Source of the DNA: FEB-12 sp964503315
GTDB taxonomy: Bacteria > Zixibacteria > MSB-5A5 > GN15 > FEB-12
Length of the DNA: 64,000 bases
Assembly (NCBI GenBank): GCA_964503315.1
Contig: CAZCZL010000003.1
Coordinates: forward strand, 186,001-250,000
Direction: 5' to 3'
Shown here: piece by piece, positions 45,685 to 55,847 of the stretch
Layout: every line of letters begins with the position of its first letter
How positions within the stretch are numbered: position 1 is the stretch's first letter
Translations under genes and position numbers: made by a program
Notes under the pieces: model-generated
What the model was told of the DNA's origin: nothing
Database searches by the model: none
The model's input: the letters and a program-made list of their open reading frames with translations, nothing else

Positions 45685-48600
45685 ATGAAAGCACTCATCG
45701 CATTTCTCATGGTGATCTGCCTGATGGCAATTTCCGCCACTGCCGCCGATGCCACCTACACTACGTTGACACAGAACCAGACGATCGCGCAGTTTCGTTG
45801 CGAATTGGTCTACACCAATGCCGAGGGCCAGCGGATCGGCGCGCGGTTTCGTCACATCCCGAGTGGATTTGCCCTCGACCTGGTGACAATCCAGTCCCTT
45901 CCGCAGATATTCATCTGGGTGAACTCGCTGCCGCCGTCGGACCAGGGAGAACCGCACACCTGCGAACATCTGTTGTTGGGAAAAGGGACTGTCGGACGCT
46001 ACGTGGCCTCGCTGGAGGATATGTCTCTTACTTCCAGTTCAGCGTTTACGATGCAGATCCAGACCTGTTACCATTCGCACACCGATGCCAGCCCGGATGT
46101 CTTCTTCAAAGTGCTGAAGGAGCAGTTGAACGCGTTGGTGAATCCGAATTTTTCGGACGAAGAGATTCGCCGCGAGGTCTGCAACATGGGGATCAAGGTA
46201 GACCAGACGGATTCGTCGCTCCATCTCGAAGAAAAGGGGACGGTCTATAATGAAATGATCTCGTCCTTTGAGTCCCCCTGGGGGCCGATGTATTTTGAGA
46301 TCGACCGGATGGTGTACGGCCTGAACCATCCAATGTCCTATTCCTCGGGCGGTTTCCCTGAAGCGATCAGGACGATGACACCGGAGGACCTGCGGACTTT
46401 TCATAAGAATTCATACCGCATCAACAATATGGGGGCGATACTCTCGCTCCCGCCGGATATCTCGATCGATGCGGCTCTCGCGAACATGAGCACGATCCTG
46501 AGCCAGGTCGACCCGAACGCGCAGGTAGGCGATGACCCGGTCACGCTGGATGAACGCCTCCCTCATCCCAATCCGGCGGCGGCCGGGACGATTCGACTCG
46601 CGCCGTATCCATCGCAGAAAGCCGAAGAGCCGGGTCATCTGGTCATGGCCTGGCCGGCGGTACAGAAACTTGGACCGGAAGAGCTCTACCTGATGGAGCT
46701 CTTGATAGCGGGGTTCTCGTCAGACCAGACCTCGATCCTCTACCGGAGCATGATCGATTCAAAGACCCGCCGAATTGATTGCGGAACGACAGGGTTGAAT
46801 GGCTGGGTCGCCTCCGACCTTGGACAACCGATCTATCTGGCGATGGGGAATGTGAACCGCGATTGGTTAAATGAGAAGAGCATCGATTCACTGCGTCGGT
46901 TTGTTTTGAACGAGCTGAGAACAATCTCCGAATGGAAACCGGGTTCGGTCGAACTCGAGAAGTTCAATGCCGGAATCCGCAGTCGTATTGATGAGCGGAA
47001 GCGGAATTTGCGAGTTTTCTTGAATACTCCTCCCCGCTTTGGCTTCCGTGGTACCGGCTCGGAATGGATGGCAAGAGTTTTCCGCGCATCCAAACATGAC
47101 GGATTTGAGCGTTCTCTGGTTTTCGGGTCGGAATTCAACTTTGTCGATTCCCTACTTGGTTCTGGAAAGAACTTCTGGGCGGATTTCATTAAGAAGTGGG
47201 GATTGGCCGACGCGACTCCGTTTGTGTCCGCCGCGGTAGCCGATCCAAACATGATCGCATCCGAAGAGTCCGCTCGAAAAGCTCGGATAGATACGTATGT
47301 TGCGGATCTGAGGGCAAAGTATGGTGTCAAATCGGACACCGAAGCGATCGCTCGCTTCAAGGAAGATTACGACAAGCAGACGGCATTGATCGATCAGGAA
47401 GCGAAATCTATCCCGATGCCGCCGTTCACTGACTCCCCGCCGCTCACGCTGGATGACCATCTCAAGTACGATCAGGTCACACTGCCTGGTGGCGGTCAGT
47501 TGGTTAATTCTACGTTCGAAAATATGACGGGGGCTACGGTCGGGCTGGCGTTCCGCCTTGATGCGCTACCGGAGTCTCTTCTCACGTACATTCCTGCCCT
47601 GCCCTCTTTGATCTCCGAAGTTGGCATCTTCAAAGATGGGAAAGCGATCAGTTCCGCTGAAGCGCGGGATCTGCAGCGCAAAGAGATTCTTCGACTATCA
47701 GTTGGATATACTGTCAATTTCCGGACGCAGCGCGCGGAGTTGATCGCCCGTTCATCGGGATCTGATTCGACTGAAACATCGCAAGCTATCAACTGGCTGG
47801 AGTCTGTACTCTTCAGCGCGGACTTGAGATCGGAGAATCTTTCGCGGATTCGGGACGTCATTGACCAGTCGTACGCCGGTGTCAGGTCGCGGATGCGCGG
47901 CTCAGTCGAGGGGTGGATCGATTCGCCGGTGAACGCATATTGGCGCCAGGACAATCCTACGCTTTTGTACGCGGACTGCTTTTTGACTCAGGCACATGCA
48001 CTACTGCAATTAAAGTGGATGCTCCGGGATGGCGCAACTCCGGCCGATAGCAAAGAATTCGCGGATTTCATGAAAGAGCTGGCGGCAGTTGGACGTACAG
48101 CGCCGCGCAAGGAACTGACCGAGCTGCTGACTTCGTTAAGTGAGGCGCTGACGAGCGATGGTCCGTCTACGTCGGTCGAACCGCTCGCCATGAGGGCATC
48201 CGCACTGGGGAATGACACGAAGCCCCAATTGAAAGAAGCTCTCAATGACCTTCGCAACACCATGGGCGAAATACCGGAGGCGACATTATCTAAAGACTTT
48301 GCCTACTTGTGCGGGCTGATCGCCGATGGGTACATGGTTCCGGCAGAGATAGCACTGTCACGGGTGAAGGCATCGCTTGGGTACATTCTGCGACAGGATA
48401 ACGTTCGTGGATTTGTGGTCGGGAGCAGTCGCGCGCAGAAGCAGGTGAAGCCGGGACTGGACCGCATAGTCGCAAAGTGCGCGTCCACACCCAGTATTCG
48501 CCTGGCATCCGCAACTGCCCCGGTGGTCTTCAGCCGACTACAGGAGCGACATCCAGAAGTGACCCGTCCAGCGTACGCGGGGTTGGTTTTCGAGGATACG

Positions 48601-49260
48601 CGGGCGGGCGTTTTTTATAACACGGCCAATTGTGCCAGCTTTGTTGACTCCACCGATGATGTGTTGTACAACTTTCTGGCCGCGAGACTCTACGGAGGCG
48701 GCGGCGCGCATTCCATGTTTATGAAGACCTGGGGGGCTGGGTTGGCATATTCAAATGGACTGCGCAGCAACGAAGCCAACGGACGTGTGGTCTACTACGC
48801 GGAACGCTGTCCGGAACTTTCGCAGACTATGCAGTTTGTGGTCAACGAGTTGAAGAACGCGCCGGATGATCCGGCTCTGGCGGAGTACGCATTGGCACAG
48901 GCCTTTGCAATGAGCCGCTCGGGCGCCAGTTACGAAACGCGCGGCGAATCGATTGCCGCGGATCTGGCCGACGGCCTCACGCCAGAAGTGGTCGCACGAT
49001 TCCGCAAGCGGATGCTGGCGTTGCGACAGAGCGATATGTTCGCGCAGCAGGTTCAGGCAAGGATGGAAACGGTGTACGGAACATTGCTTCCGGGGTACGG
49101 TCCGGGTCCGGAAGAATCGATTGAGAAAGCGGATGCCCGCTACTTTATCGTGGGACCGGAAGCGCAGTTTGAATCATACGAGAAGTATTTGAAGTCTACC
49201 GAAGGGCCAGAGACGGCTCTGCAGCGGCTCTATCCCCGTGATTTCTGGATCACTCAATGA
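45685..49260 (+). CDS. Secreted M16-family (PreP-like) zinc metalloprotease
   Basis: A 1191-aa protein with a signal peptide ending near ATAAD. The inverted zinc motif HTCEH (His91, Glu94, His95) and a distal Glu190 in GTVYNEM form the M16 zinc site, with the spacing of the PreP/M16C branch. The length fits four M16 domains in one chain, which close around short peptides. It probably degrades peptides in the periplasm. The ATG at 45685 starts the signal peptide; an upstream TTG is less likely. A bidirectional terminator follows. Confidence 0.87.
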   Translation: MKALIAFLMVICLMAISATAADATYTTLTQNQTIAQFRCELVYTNAEGQRIGARFRHIPSGFALDLVTIQSLPQIFIWVNSLPPSDQGEPHTCEHLLLGKGTVGRYVASLEDMSLTSSSAFTMQIQTCYHSHTDASPDVFFKVLKEQLNALVNPNFSDEEIRREVCNMGIKVDQTDSSLHLEEKGTVYNEMISSFESPWGPMYFEIDRMVYGLNHPMSYSSGGFPEAIRTMTPEDLRTFHKNSYRINNMGAILSLPPDISIDAALANMSTILSQVDPNAQVGDDPVTLDERLPHPNPAAAGTIRLAPYPSQKAEEPGHLVMAWPAVQKLGPEELYLMELLIAGFSSDQTSILYRSMIDSKTRRIDCGTTGLNGWVASDLGQPIYLAMGNVNRDWLNEKSIDSLRRFVLNELRTISEWKPGSVELEKFNAGIRSRIDERKRNLRVFLNTPPRFGFRGTGSEWMARVFRASKHDGFERSLVFGSEFNFVDSLLGSGKNFWADFIKKWGLADATPFVSAAVADPNMIASEESARKARIDTYVADLRAKYGVKSDTEAIARFKEDYDKQTALIDQEAKSIPMPPFTDSPPLTLDDHLKYDQVTLPGGGQLVNSTFENMTGATVGLAFRLDALPESLLTYIPALPSLISEVGIFKDGKAISSAEARDLQRKEILRLSVGYTVNFRTQRAELIARSSGSDSTETSQAINWLESVLFSADLRSENLSRIRDVIDQSYAGVRSRMRGSVEGWIDSPVNAYWRQDNPTLLYADCFLTQAHALLQLKWMLRDGATPADSKEFADFMKELAAVGRTAPRKELTELLTSLSEALTSDGPSTSVEPLAMRASALGNDTKPQLKEALNDLRNTMGEIPEATLSKDFAYLCGLIADGYMVPAEIALSRVKASLGYILRQDNVRGFVVGSSRAQKQVKPGLDRIVAKCASTPSIRLASATAPVVFSRLQERHPEVTRPAYAGLVFEDTRAGVFYNTANCASFVDSTDDVLYNFLAARLYGGGGAHSMFMKTWGAGLAYSNGLRSNEANGRVVYYAERCPELSQTMQFVVNELKNAPDDPALAEYALAQAFAMSRSGASYETRGESIAADLADGLTPEVVARFRKRMLALRQSDMFAQQVQARMETVYGTLLPGYGPGPEESIEKADARYFIVGPEAQFESYEKYLKSTEGPETALQRLYPRDFWITQ

Positions 49261-49281
49261 TCAACTTCTGACACAAACAAG

Positions 49282-49312
49282 AAGGGCTGCCGATGGCAGC
49301 CCTTTTCGTTTT
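49282..49312. terminator. Bidirectional terminator between convergent genes
   Basis: AAGGGCTGC (49282-49290) pairs with GCAGCCCTT (49296-49304) and is followed by TTCGTTTTT. The other strand also has a T-rich run, so it can serve both the M16 gene and the aminotransferase gene. Confidence 0.8.
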
Positions 49313-50421
49313 TACCACATACGGGAGAGTCGTTTTATGCCTTCGCGGAGTTGTTCGGGAAAAGCCGCGAAGCTGATGCGGACATACGGCTTGCCGACGT
49401 CTCCGAACAGGCCTCCCGGGACAGTGACAACGCCTGCCTCATCGCGTAGTTTGAAACAGAAAGCAAGCGGATCGGCCATCCCCTGCTCAGGGAGTCGGGT
49501 CCAGTAATAAAATGCGCCGTCGGGCGGCGGGCTGTCCACGCCCATGAACTCCTTAAGCGCCGTGTGGAGAGCTTCCCATCTCCCCTGCACCTCGCGACGG
49601 GCCGCAGCATGAATCTCAGTAGAGTTTTCAATCAACGCGATAGCCGCTCGTTGAGCGGGTACGGAAACGCCGGTCACCATGAAAGAGTGCATAATTCGCA
49701 TGGCGGCCATGACCGCGGGATCACCGATGGCCCAACCGACACGGAGGCCGGGCGAACCCCAGGCCTTGGAGACCGAACTGACGACAATGCCGTAGTCGGA
49801 AATCTCGCGTAGTGACGGGGGACGTTCGCCGAAATAGAGATCGCGGTAGACTTCGTCGGAGATAAGAAGCAGGTCGCGCTTTTTGCATTCATCAGCGATG
49901 ATCTTGAGCTCGGTCGCCGACGTACCTGCGCCGGTGGGGTTCGCTGGGAAATTGATCACCACCGCTTTGAGGCCGGGTATATCCAGATGCGGGATGACCG
50001 CTTTCGCGGTCAATCGAAAGCGATTCTCCGGTGACAGACTGTATTTGACGACTTCTCCCCCAGCCATACGAGTGATGCCCGGATACGCGACAAAGCCGGG
50101 GTCGGGGACGAGAACTTTGTCGCCGGGGCCGATGTACGCCTGCAGCATGGCGAAGAGCGCGCCCTGCGAGCCACCAGTCATCATCACGTGATCACTGGGC
50201 ACATTGTAATAGCGAGCGACCGTCTCTCTTAACTCGGGGATTCCCATATTGTGGCCGTAGCCACAGACGCCAGAGAATTGAGCGAGCGCTTTGCGAGCCG
50301 GTTCAGGCATGGTCCAGGTCGGCTCACCGAGCCCAAGCGGTACCGCGTCGGGAGGGGCACCTTCGGAAAGCATCCGGACGGGGCTGGGTCGCATCCCCTG
50401 TAATCGCGCGGCAGTCTGCAT
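49312..50421 (-). CDS. PLP-dependent aminotransferase, class I/II
   Basis: A 369-aa fold-type I aminotransferase of the aspartate aminotransferase superfamily. Visible landmarks are GGSQGALFAMLQAY (phosphate binding), FPANPTG with Asn161, SDEVYRDL with Asp189 and Tyr192, and the Schiff-base Lys219 in SSVSKAWGSPGLRVGW. The C-terminal GGLFGDVGKPYVRISFA supplies the substrate-carboxylate Arg. It moves amino groups between an amino acid and a 2-oxo acid, but the exact substrate cannot be told. The gene is single, and its start at ATG 50421 lacks a clear ribosome site. Confidence 0.9.
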   Translation of the reverse strand: MQTAARLQGMRPSPVRMLSEGAPPDAVPLGLGEPTWTMPEPARKALAQFSGVCGYGHNMGIPELRETVARYYNVPSDHVMMTGGSQGALFAMLQAYIGPGDKVLVPDPGFVAYPGITRMAGGEVVKYSLSPENRFRLTAKAVIPHLDIPGLKAVVINFPANPTGAGTSATELKIIADECKKRDLLLISDEVYRDLYFGERPPSLREISDYGIVVSSVSKAWGSPGLRVGWAIGDPAVMAAMRIMHSFMVTGVSVPAQRAAIALIENSTEIHAAARREVQGRWEALHTALKEFMGVDSPPPDGAFYYWTRLPEQGMADPLAFCFKLRDEAGVVTVPGGLFGDVGKPYVRISFAAFPEQLREGIKRLSRMW

Positions 50422-50501
50422 ATAGCTAAATCCTATAAGTTATCGTTTAAAGTAGTTTATTCAGGCGGATAGTCTACTCCGCCTTTCGCACATGGTCAAG
50501 G

Positions 50502-50540
50502 TAAAAGAAAAACCGGTCGGCTATTACTGCCAACCGGTCA
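50502..50540 (-). terminator. Terminator after the PKD lipoprotein gene
   Basis: On the minus strand ACCGGTTGGC pairs with GCCGACCGGT (one G-T pair) around a seven-base loop and runs into TTTTTCTTTT. Confidence 0.75.
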
Positions 50541-50563
50541 TAGTATTCTGCTGAGTATCCTTA

Positions 50564-53500
50564 TCACTCTTTGCGCGGAGTCTGGTCGCCGATTGAAGGA
50601 GCCTTTCGATCAATGGTCTTCGGCACAGGCTGCCCGCCACCGTCAATCGAAAGAACTGTGATGTAGTCGACTATCTCAAGCGTGTCCGATCCGCCGGGTC
50701 CGGTGACAATTAGCCGGACGGTATATAGTCCCTGCGTTTGGTACTGATGAAGCGGATTCTGTTCGACCGATGTATTTCCATCGCCGAAATCCCACAGGTA
50801 GCTATCGATCGCTCCCGTTGATTGGCTGGTGAATTGAACATCGAGAGGAGCCAGGCCACTGGTCGTACTTGCGGTAAACGCGGCTACCGGCGGTGGTTCA
50901 TTCACCACGATATAGTCCGTGCGTGTCAGCGTATCTATGCGGAGAGCGCCGACAACAATCAGTCTGACCGTGTACGTGCCCGGAGACAGATACTCGTGTT
51001 GGGGTGAGGTCAGAACGGAAGTCTGGCCATCACCGAAATCCCAGAAACTGGTTAGGATGACTCCTGACGACATATTGTTGAACTGCACCAACAGAGGCGC
51101 GATGCCGCTGGTGGGTGAGGCATCGAAATTGGCAAAAGGTCCGCTGCTTTCAACCGAAATCAGATCCTGCCGAACAAGCGTATCTTCCCCGCCCGGGCCT
51201 GAGACAGTCAGGCTAACTGAATACGTTCCGGGATTCTGATACGTATGCACCGGGTTTTGCTCTTCTGAACCATTGCCGTCGCCAAAATCCCAGAGATATT
51301 TGTCAATCTGTCCGGTCGAGCTGTTAGTGAATGTCACCTGCAAGGGGTCGACACCGGTGACCGGGTCGGCGCTGAAGTCCGCAGTTGGCGGTGGAACCAG
51401 CACGGTGATGAAGTTGGTTTTCAGCGTGCTATTGGATCCATCGGGGCCATCAACGGTCAGGCGAACTGAGTAGACGCCAGCCGTGGTGTACTGGTGCGAC
51501 GGATTTTGAAGCGTCGAGGTACCGCCATCGCCAAAATCCCACGCATATGTCGAAACAGCTCCAGTGGTAATGGCTGTGAAATTGACAATGAGCGGAACAA
51601 CACCTGATTGCTGATCGACAGTGAAGTCAGCTGTTGGCGGAGGATTTAAAACCTGGATGTAGTTGCCGCGTTGCGCGCTGTTGGAGCCGCCAGGACCGGT
51701 AACGGTCAGGCGCACGGTGTATCGGCCGGGAGCAGTGTAAATATGCAGAGGGTTCTGCGCGAAAGTGGAGTCGCCATCGCCAAATGACCAGAGATAAGAG
51801 TCTATCACCCCTGTCGATAGACTGTTGAACTGCACCGCGAGGGGCGCGGGTCCGGAAGTAGGCGTCCCTTCGAATACCGCGGTCGGCGGAGGGATCAAAG
51901 CCTGAATGTAGGACGCGCGAATGAGCGTATCTTCCCCGCCCGGCCCGATCACGATAAGACGAACGTCATACTGCCCGGGGTCGATGTATGTGTGCGATGG
52001 ATTCTGCAGGTTCGAAGTGGTGCCATCGCCGAATGACCATTGGTAAACATCGATCTCACCGGTCGCCAGGCTAGTGAATTGCACAGATAATGGCGCGACA
52101 CCTGAGGTTGGATTGGCGCTGAAGTCTGCCACCGGAGGAGGCGTGTCGACTGTGATGTACTGCACACGCGTAAGTGTATCCGCGCCGCCGGGGCCGATAA
52201 CGATCAGGCGGACATCGTATACACCCGGGATGCTGTACTCGTGTGTGGGAGATGCAAGATCGGATGTACCGCCATCGCCAAAATCCCACGCAAACGTTGT
52301 GAAAGTACCGGTTGACTGGTTAGTGAACGATACTGCCAGCGGAGCTACGCCGGAAGTAGGCGTGCCGCTAAAGTCCGCAATCGGCGGTGGCGGAAGGGCG
52401 TTGATGTAGGCCGCACGAATGAGCGTGTCAATTCCGCCCGGACCGGATACAATGAGACGGACATCGTAAGTGCCAGGATTGGAGAACGTAATACTGGGGT
52501 TTCTCACTGCCGAGGTTATAGTCGTTCCGAAGCGCCAATTCCAGGATGTGATATTTCCTGTCGACAGATCGGTGAACTGAACTACAAGCGGGATATTTCC
52601 GGAAGTCGGATTGGCCGTGAACTCCGCGGTTGGAGCGACGGCATTGGCCGTGATATAATTCGGGCGAAGAAGCGTATCCACACCTCCCGGGCCAGTCACA
52701 ATCAGGCGGACGCTATAGGTGCCATGAACGGTGTAGGTGTGCGATGGAGTCTGCGCGGTCGATGTGCCGCCATCCCCAAAATCCCAGGCGTAGGACGTGA
52801 TCTGTCCTGAGGAAGTATTGGTGAAGTTCACCGCGAATGGCACCGTCCCCTGAGTGGGAAGACCGGTGAACCCGGCGGTCGGGCGCGGCCACGACGCGGT
52901 GATGTAATTCTGGCGTAAGAGCGTATCAACGCCGCCCGGTCCGGTGACGATGAGACGCACCGAGTAGGTACCGGCAACCGTGTAGTTGTGCGTTGGGTTG
53001 GCGGCAATCGAGGTGCCGCCATCGCCGAAGTCCCATGCATACGAACTGATCTGGCCGGACGAGTTGTTGGTGAATGTCACATTAAATGGAATCACTCCAC
53101 TGGTCGGATCGGCGCTAAATGCGGCGGTTGGGGCCGGCCAGGTTGCGGTGATATAATCGGTGCGGGTGAGCGTATCCGTGCCACCGGGTCCAGTGGTAGT
53201 CAGGCGGACAGTATAGCTTCCGCCGGTCGAGTATTGGTGCGAGGGATTCGCCAATGTAGATGTCTGGCCATCGCCGAAGCTCCAGAGATAGCCGGTGATG
53301 TCGCCTGTCGACAGGTTCGTGAAATTGACGGTAAGCGGAACGAGACCCGAAGTCGGTGCCCCGCTGAAATCAGCAACCGGAGGAGCAGACTGAACCGTGA
53401 TGTAATCAGTGCGTGATGTTGTATCCGCTCCGCCGGGACCGGTCACGATGAGACTGACTGAATAGATTCCTGCCGAGACATACTGATGAGTCGGGTTGGC

Positions 53501-54511
53501 GAGAGTCGAAGTGCCGCCATCGCCAAAATCCCACTCGTATCCAGAGATCGAACCAGCTGAGTTATTGGTGAACTGCACGGAGAGCGGTGCAATACCACTC
53601 GTAGGATTGCCGGTGAATGCGGCTATCGGAGGACCTGCTGAGACCGCGACGTAATCCAGGATGGAAGTTGTATCCTCGCCGCCGGGCCCGATGGCTATTA
53701 AAGTTACGGAATAGAGTCCGGCGCTTTCATATGAGTGACTCGGGTTGCGAACATCGGAGCTGTCACCATCGCCAAAGTACCACTTGAAGCTGGTGATATT
53801 CCCGGTGGAAAGATTAGTGAAGTTCACCGTGAGCGGTGGCTGTCCGGTGGTCGGGTGAGCGGAGAACGCCGCAGTAGGCGGCGGAATCGTCACATTGATA
53901 TAATCCAGACGTATCAGCGTGTCAGAGCCGCCCGGACCATTGACAATGAGTCGGACGGAGTACGTTCCCGGCGTGGTGTACTCGTGGAGAGGAGAAGTTG
54001 AGGCTGCGGATGTGCCATCGCCAAAACTCCACTCGACCGACGTGATCGTCCCGTTCGATTGATTGGTGAAAAGGACGGTCAACGGCGCCGGACCTGAAAG
54101 TGGCGCGCCGACAAACTGGGCTACCGGTGGTTCGGCAGTAACGGAGTCATCGACATGTATCAAGCCCGACCGAATCAGACTATCGCGAACTTCACCGCGA
54201 GAGACCAGGAGGATGACGTCGTAAATGCCGTTGTCAGCGTACTGATGGCTAGGGTTCTGCTCAAATGACGTCTGGCCATCGCCAAAGCGCCAGAACCAGA
54301 AGTCGGGGCTGCCGCTGGAGGAGTCAGAGAATTGGACGGTCAGTGGTGGTGTGCCGGAGGTGTCGCTCGCGCCAAATCGTGCTTCGACCGGTATCGGTGG
54401 AGTGCTGTTTTCCGGCTCCAGGGTTTTCTGACCACACGTGAGCAGGAATGCCGCCGCAAGCAGGCACAGATAAATGACAAATGACTTCACACTATATGTT
54501 GAGCAAAACAT
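50564..54511 (-). CDS. Lipoprotein made of about 15 PKD domains
   Basis: A 1315-aa surface-type protein. The signal peptide ends FLLTC (Cys26, lipobox). From residue 43 onward I count 15 consecutive PKD domains, each opening with a pattern such as ADFSANPTSGVAPLSVQFT and holding the diagnostic WDFGDG.TS...NP.H.Y core and an RLIVTGPGG ending. No catalytic domain is present. The short tail (about 25 residues) is basic. PKD arrays act as stalks or protein-binding spacers outside the cell. The repeats are diverged, so this is not a recent expansion. Start ATG 54511 has GGGAG rather far upstream. Confidence 0.88.
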   Translation of the reverse strand: MFCSTYSVKSFVIYLCLLAAAFLLTCGQKTLEPENSTPPIPVEARFGASDTSGTPPLTVQFSDSSSGSPDFWFWRFGDGQTSFEQNPSHQYADNGIYDVILLVSRGEVRDSLIRSGLIHVDDSVTAEPPVAQFVGAPLSGPAPLTVLFTNQSNGTITSVEWSFGDGTSAASTSPLHEYTTPGTYSVRLIVNGPGGSDTLIRLDYINVTIPPPTAAFSAHPTTGQPPLTVNFTNLSTGNITSFKWYFGDGDSSDVRNPSHSYESAGLYSVTLIAIGPGGEDTTSILDYVAVSAGPPIAAFTGNPTSGIAPLSVQFTNNSAGSISGYEWDFGDGGTSTLANPTHQYVSAGIYSVSLIVTGPGGADTTSRTDYITVQSAPPVADFSGAPTSGLVPLTVNFTNLSTGDITGYLWSFGDGQTSTLANPSHQYSTGGSYTVRLTTTGPGGTDTLTRTDYITATWPAPTAAFSADPTSGVIPFNVTFTNNSSGQISSYAWDFGDGGTSIAANPTHNYTVAGTYSVRLIVTGPGGVDTLLRQNYITASWPRPTAGFTGLPTQGTVPFAVNFTNTSSGQITSYAWDFGDGGTSTAQTPSHTYTVHGTYSVRLIVTGPGGVDTLLRPNYITANAVAPTAEFTANPTSGNIPLVVQFTDLSTGNITSWNWRFGTTITSAVRNPSITFSNPGTYDVRLIVSGPGGIDTLIRAAYINALPPPPIADFSGTPTSGVAPLAVSFTNQSTGTFTTFAWDFGDGGTSDLASPTHEYSIPGVYDVRLIVIGPGGADTLTRVQYITVDTPPPVADFSANPTSGVAPLSVQFTSLATGEIDVYQWSFGDGTTSNLQNPSHTYIDPGQYDVRLIVIGPGGEDTLIRASYIQALIPPPTAVFEGTPTSGPAPLAVQFNSLSTGVIDSYLWSFGDGDSTFAQNPLHIYTAPGRYTVRLTVTGPGGSNSAQRGNYIQVLNPPPTADFTVDQQSGVVPLIVNFTAITTGAVSTYAWDFGDGGTSTLQNPSHQYTTAGVYSVRLTVDGPDGSNSTLKTNFITVLVPPPTADFSADPVTGVDPLQVTFTNSSTGQIDKYLWDFGDGNGSEEQNPVHTYQNPGTYSVSLTVSGPGGEDTLVRQDLISVESSGPFANFDASPTSGIAPLLVQFNNMSSGVILTSFWDFGDGQTSVLTSPQHEYLSPGTYTVRLIVVGALRIDTLTRTDYIVVNEPPPVAAFTASTTSGLAPLDVQFTSQSTGAIDSYLWDFGDGNTSVEQNPLHQYQTQGLYTVRLIVTGPGGSDTLEIVDYITVLSIDGGGQPVPKTIDRKAPSIGDQTPRKE
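50640..54385 (-). repeat. PKD coding repeat array, about 15 units of about 250 bases
   Basis: Each unit encodes about 83 residues with the WxFGDG signature. Nucleotide identity between units is partial, so the array is protein-level repetition rather than a DNA satellite. Confidence 0.85.
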
Positions 54512-54624
54512 GGCCGGATATACTCCCTGGTGTTACACAGGGCGGTACGCAGTACATGGGAAACGCGTCTATCTCGCTCAGAACAGCTTACTTCCATGCA
54601 GGCGTGCTCGCCGAGTTCCAAGCT

Positions 54625-54654
54625 AATATAGAGTCTATCGGTCCTATTGAGCAA
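54625..54654 (-). promoter_or_regulatory. Promoter of the PKD lipoprotein gene
   Basis: On the minus strand TTGCTC (54654-54649) and TATATT (54630-54625) are 18 bases apart. The leader is about 110 bases. Confidence 0.4.
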
Positions 54655-54748
54655 CAGGCTTGCCGAAATGTGTAGACCTGTTGAGCGTACCGTTTGGTAC
54701 ACAACTGCTTACGCTAACCGTTCCGCGAACCTGCGGAGAGAACTGCGC

Positions 54749-54776
54749 TTGGCAATTCAGCGTTTCTCCATATATT
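54749..54776 (+). promoter_or_regulatory. Promoter of the dihydrouridine synthase gene
   Basis: TTGGCA (54749-54754) and TATATT (54771-54776) are 16 bases apart. The ATG is at 54787, so the leader would be only a few bases. Confidence 0.5.
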
Positions 54777-54786
54777 GAGGACCGCC

Positions 54787-55782
54787 ATGACAACTGCTTC
54801 AGAAAGATTCGGTTTTTGGAGTACTCTCCCCCGCCCGATTTTCGCGCTGGCTCCCATGGCTGACGTGACCGATGCGGCGTTTCGCCGGATCATCGCTAAG
54901 TATGGGAAGCCGGATGTCTTTGTCACGGAGTTCGTGTCGGTTGATGGGCTCTGTTCGGCCGGTCGACCCGCGCTTTTGAAGTCACTGATGTATCATGAAT
55001 CGGAGCGGCCGATCCTCGCACAGTTCTTCGGCGATGATCCGGAGCTTTTCTATCAGTGCGCAGAACTGGCACAGGAACTTGGGTTCGACGGTATCGACAT
55101 CAACATGGGGTGTCCGGTCAAAACCGTCACCAAGACTGGTTCGGGTGCGGCGCTGATCAAGTATCCGGAGATTGCGAAAGAAGTGATTCTGGCGACCAAA
55201 CGAGGCGCCGGAAAGCTCCCGGTCTCGGTCAAGACCCGCATCGGGTGGAATCGCGAAGTGATCAATGAGTGGCTCCCTCACGTGCTCGAGGCAGAACCGG
55301 CGGCGTTGACGGTACATCTTCGTACCGCAAAAGAGATGTCGTTGGTCCCAGCGCACTGGGAGTTGATGCACAAGGCAGTCGAAGTGGTCCGTCAGACCGA
55401 CACGATCTTACTGGGGAATGGGGATGTCAAAGACTTAGAGCATGCCCGACAACTCGCCGAGCAAACCGGGATTGATGGCGTGATGTTGGGTCGGGCGGTC
55501 TTTGGGAACCCGTGGCTTTTCAATCGGGATGTGCGTATCGCAGACCTGCCTCTGGAAGAGCGGTTCCGCGTGATGATCGAACATTCACGGCTGTATGAAG
55601 AGATATTCGCCGGAAAGAAGAACTTCGCGGTTATGCAGAAACATGTACGGGCCTATATCACCGGCTTTAACGGCGCGAAGGAGATCAGGAAGTCTCTCGA
55701 AACGATGCAGAACACCGAAGATCTCGAGCGGATCATTGAGTCATTTTTCAATGGGACATTGATCCCAAGCGAATCGGAGTAG
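54787..55782 (+). CDS. tRNA-dihydrouridine synthase
   Basis: A 331-aa FMN enzyme that reduces uridines in the D loop of tRNA. The TIM barrel starts FALAPMADVTDAAFR. The catalytic Cys109 is in DINMGCP, followed by KTGSGAALIKYPE, then VSVKTRIGW, TVHLRTAKE, LLGNGDVKD and DGVMLGRAVFGNPW. These are the standard Dus blocks; the exact subtype (DusB-like) is a guess. The ATG at 54787 is preferred over an in-frame TTG that lies inside the -10 box. A bidirectional terminator follows. Confidence 0.92.
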   Translation: MTTASERFGFWSTLPRPIFALAPMADVTDAAFRRIIAKYGKPDVFVTEFVSVDGLCSAGRPALLKSLMYHESERPILAQFFGDDPELFYQCAELAQELGFDGIDINMGCPVKTVTKTGSGAALIKYPEIAKEVILATKRGAGKLPVSVKTRIGWNREVINEWLPHVLEAEPAALTVHLRTAKEMSLVPAHWELMHKAVEVVRQTDTILLGNGDVKDLEHARQLAEQTGIDGVMLGRAVFGNPWLFNRDVRIADLPLEERFRVMIEHSRLYEEIFAGKKNFAVMQKHVRAYITGFNGAKEIRKSLETMQNTEDLERIIESFFNGTLIPSESE

Positions 55783-55799
55783 CTTCAATTTCGCGCAAA

Positions 55800-55833
55800 G
55801 AAAAAGCCGGCGAGTGGTTCGCCGGCTATTTTG
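55800..55833. terminator. Bidirectional terminator between dus and the POT gene
   Basis: AGCCGGCGA (55805-55813) pairs with TCGCCGGCT (55819-55827). An A run on one side and ATTTT on the other let it work for both convergent genes. Confidence 0.85.
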
Positions 55834-55847
55834 TACCTGCGGTGTTA

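Noticed and set aside
50640..54385. Repeats that could be taken for a CRISPR array or satellite DNA
   Set aside because: Units are about 250 bases, in frame and encode PKD domains. There are no short exact repeats with unique spacers and no cas gene.
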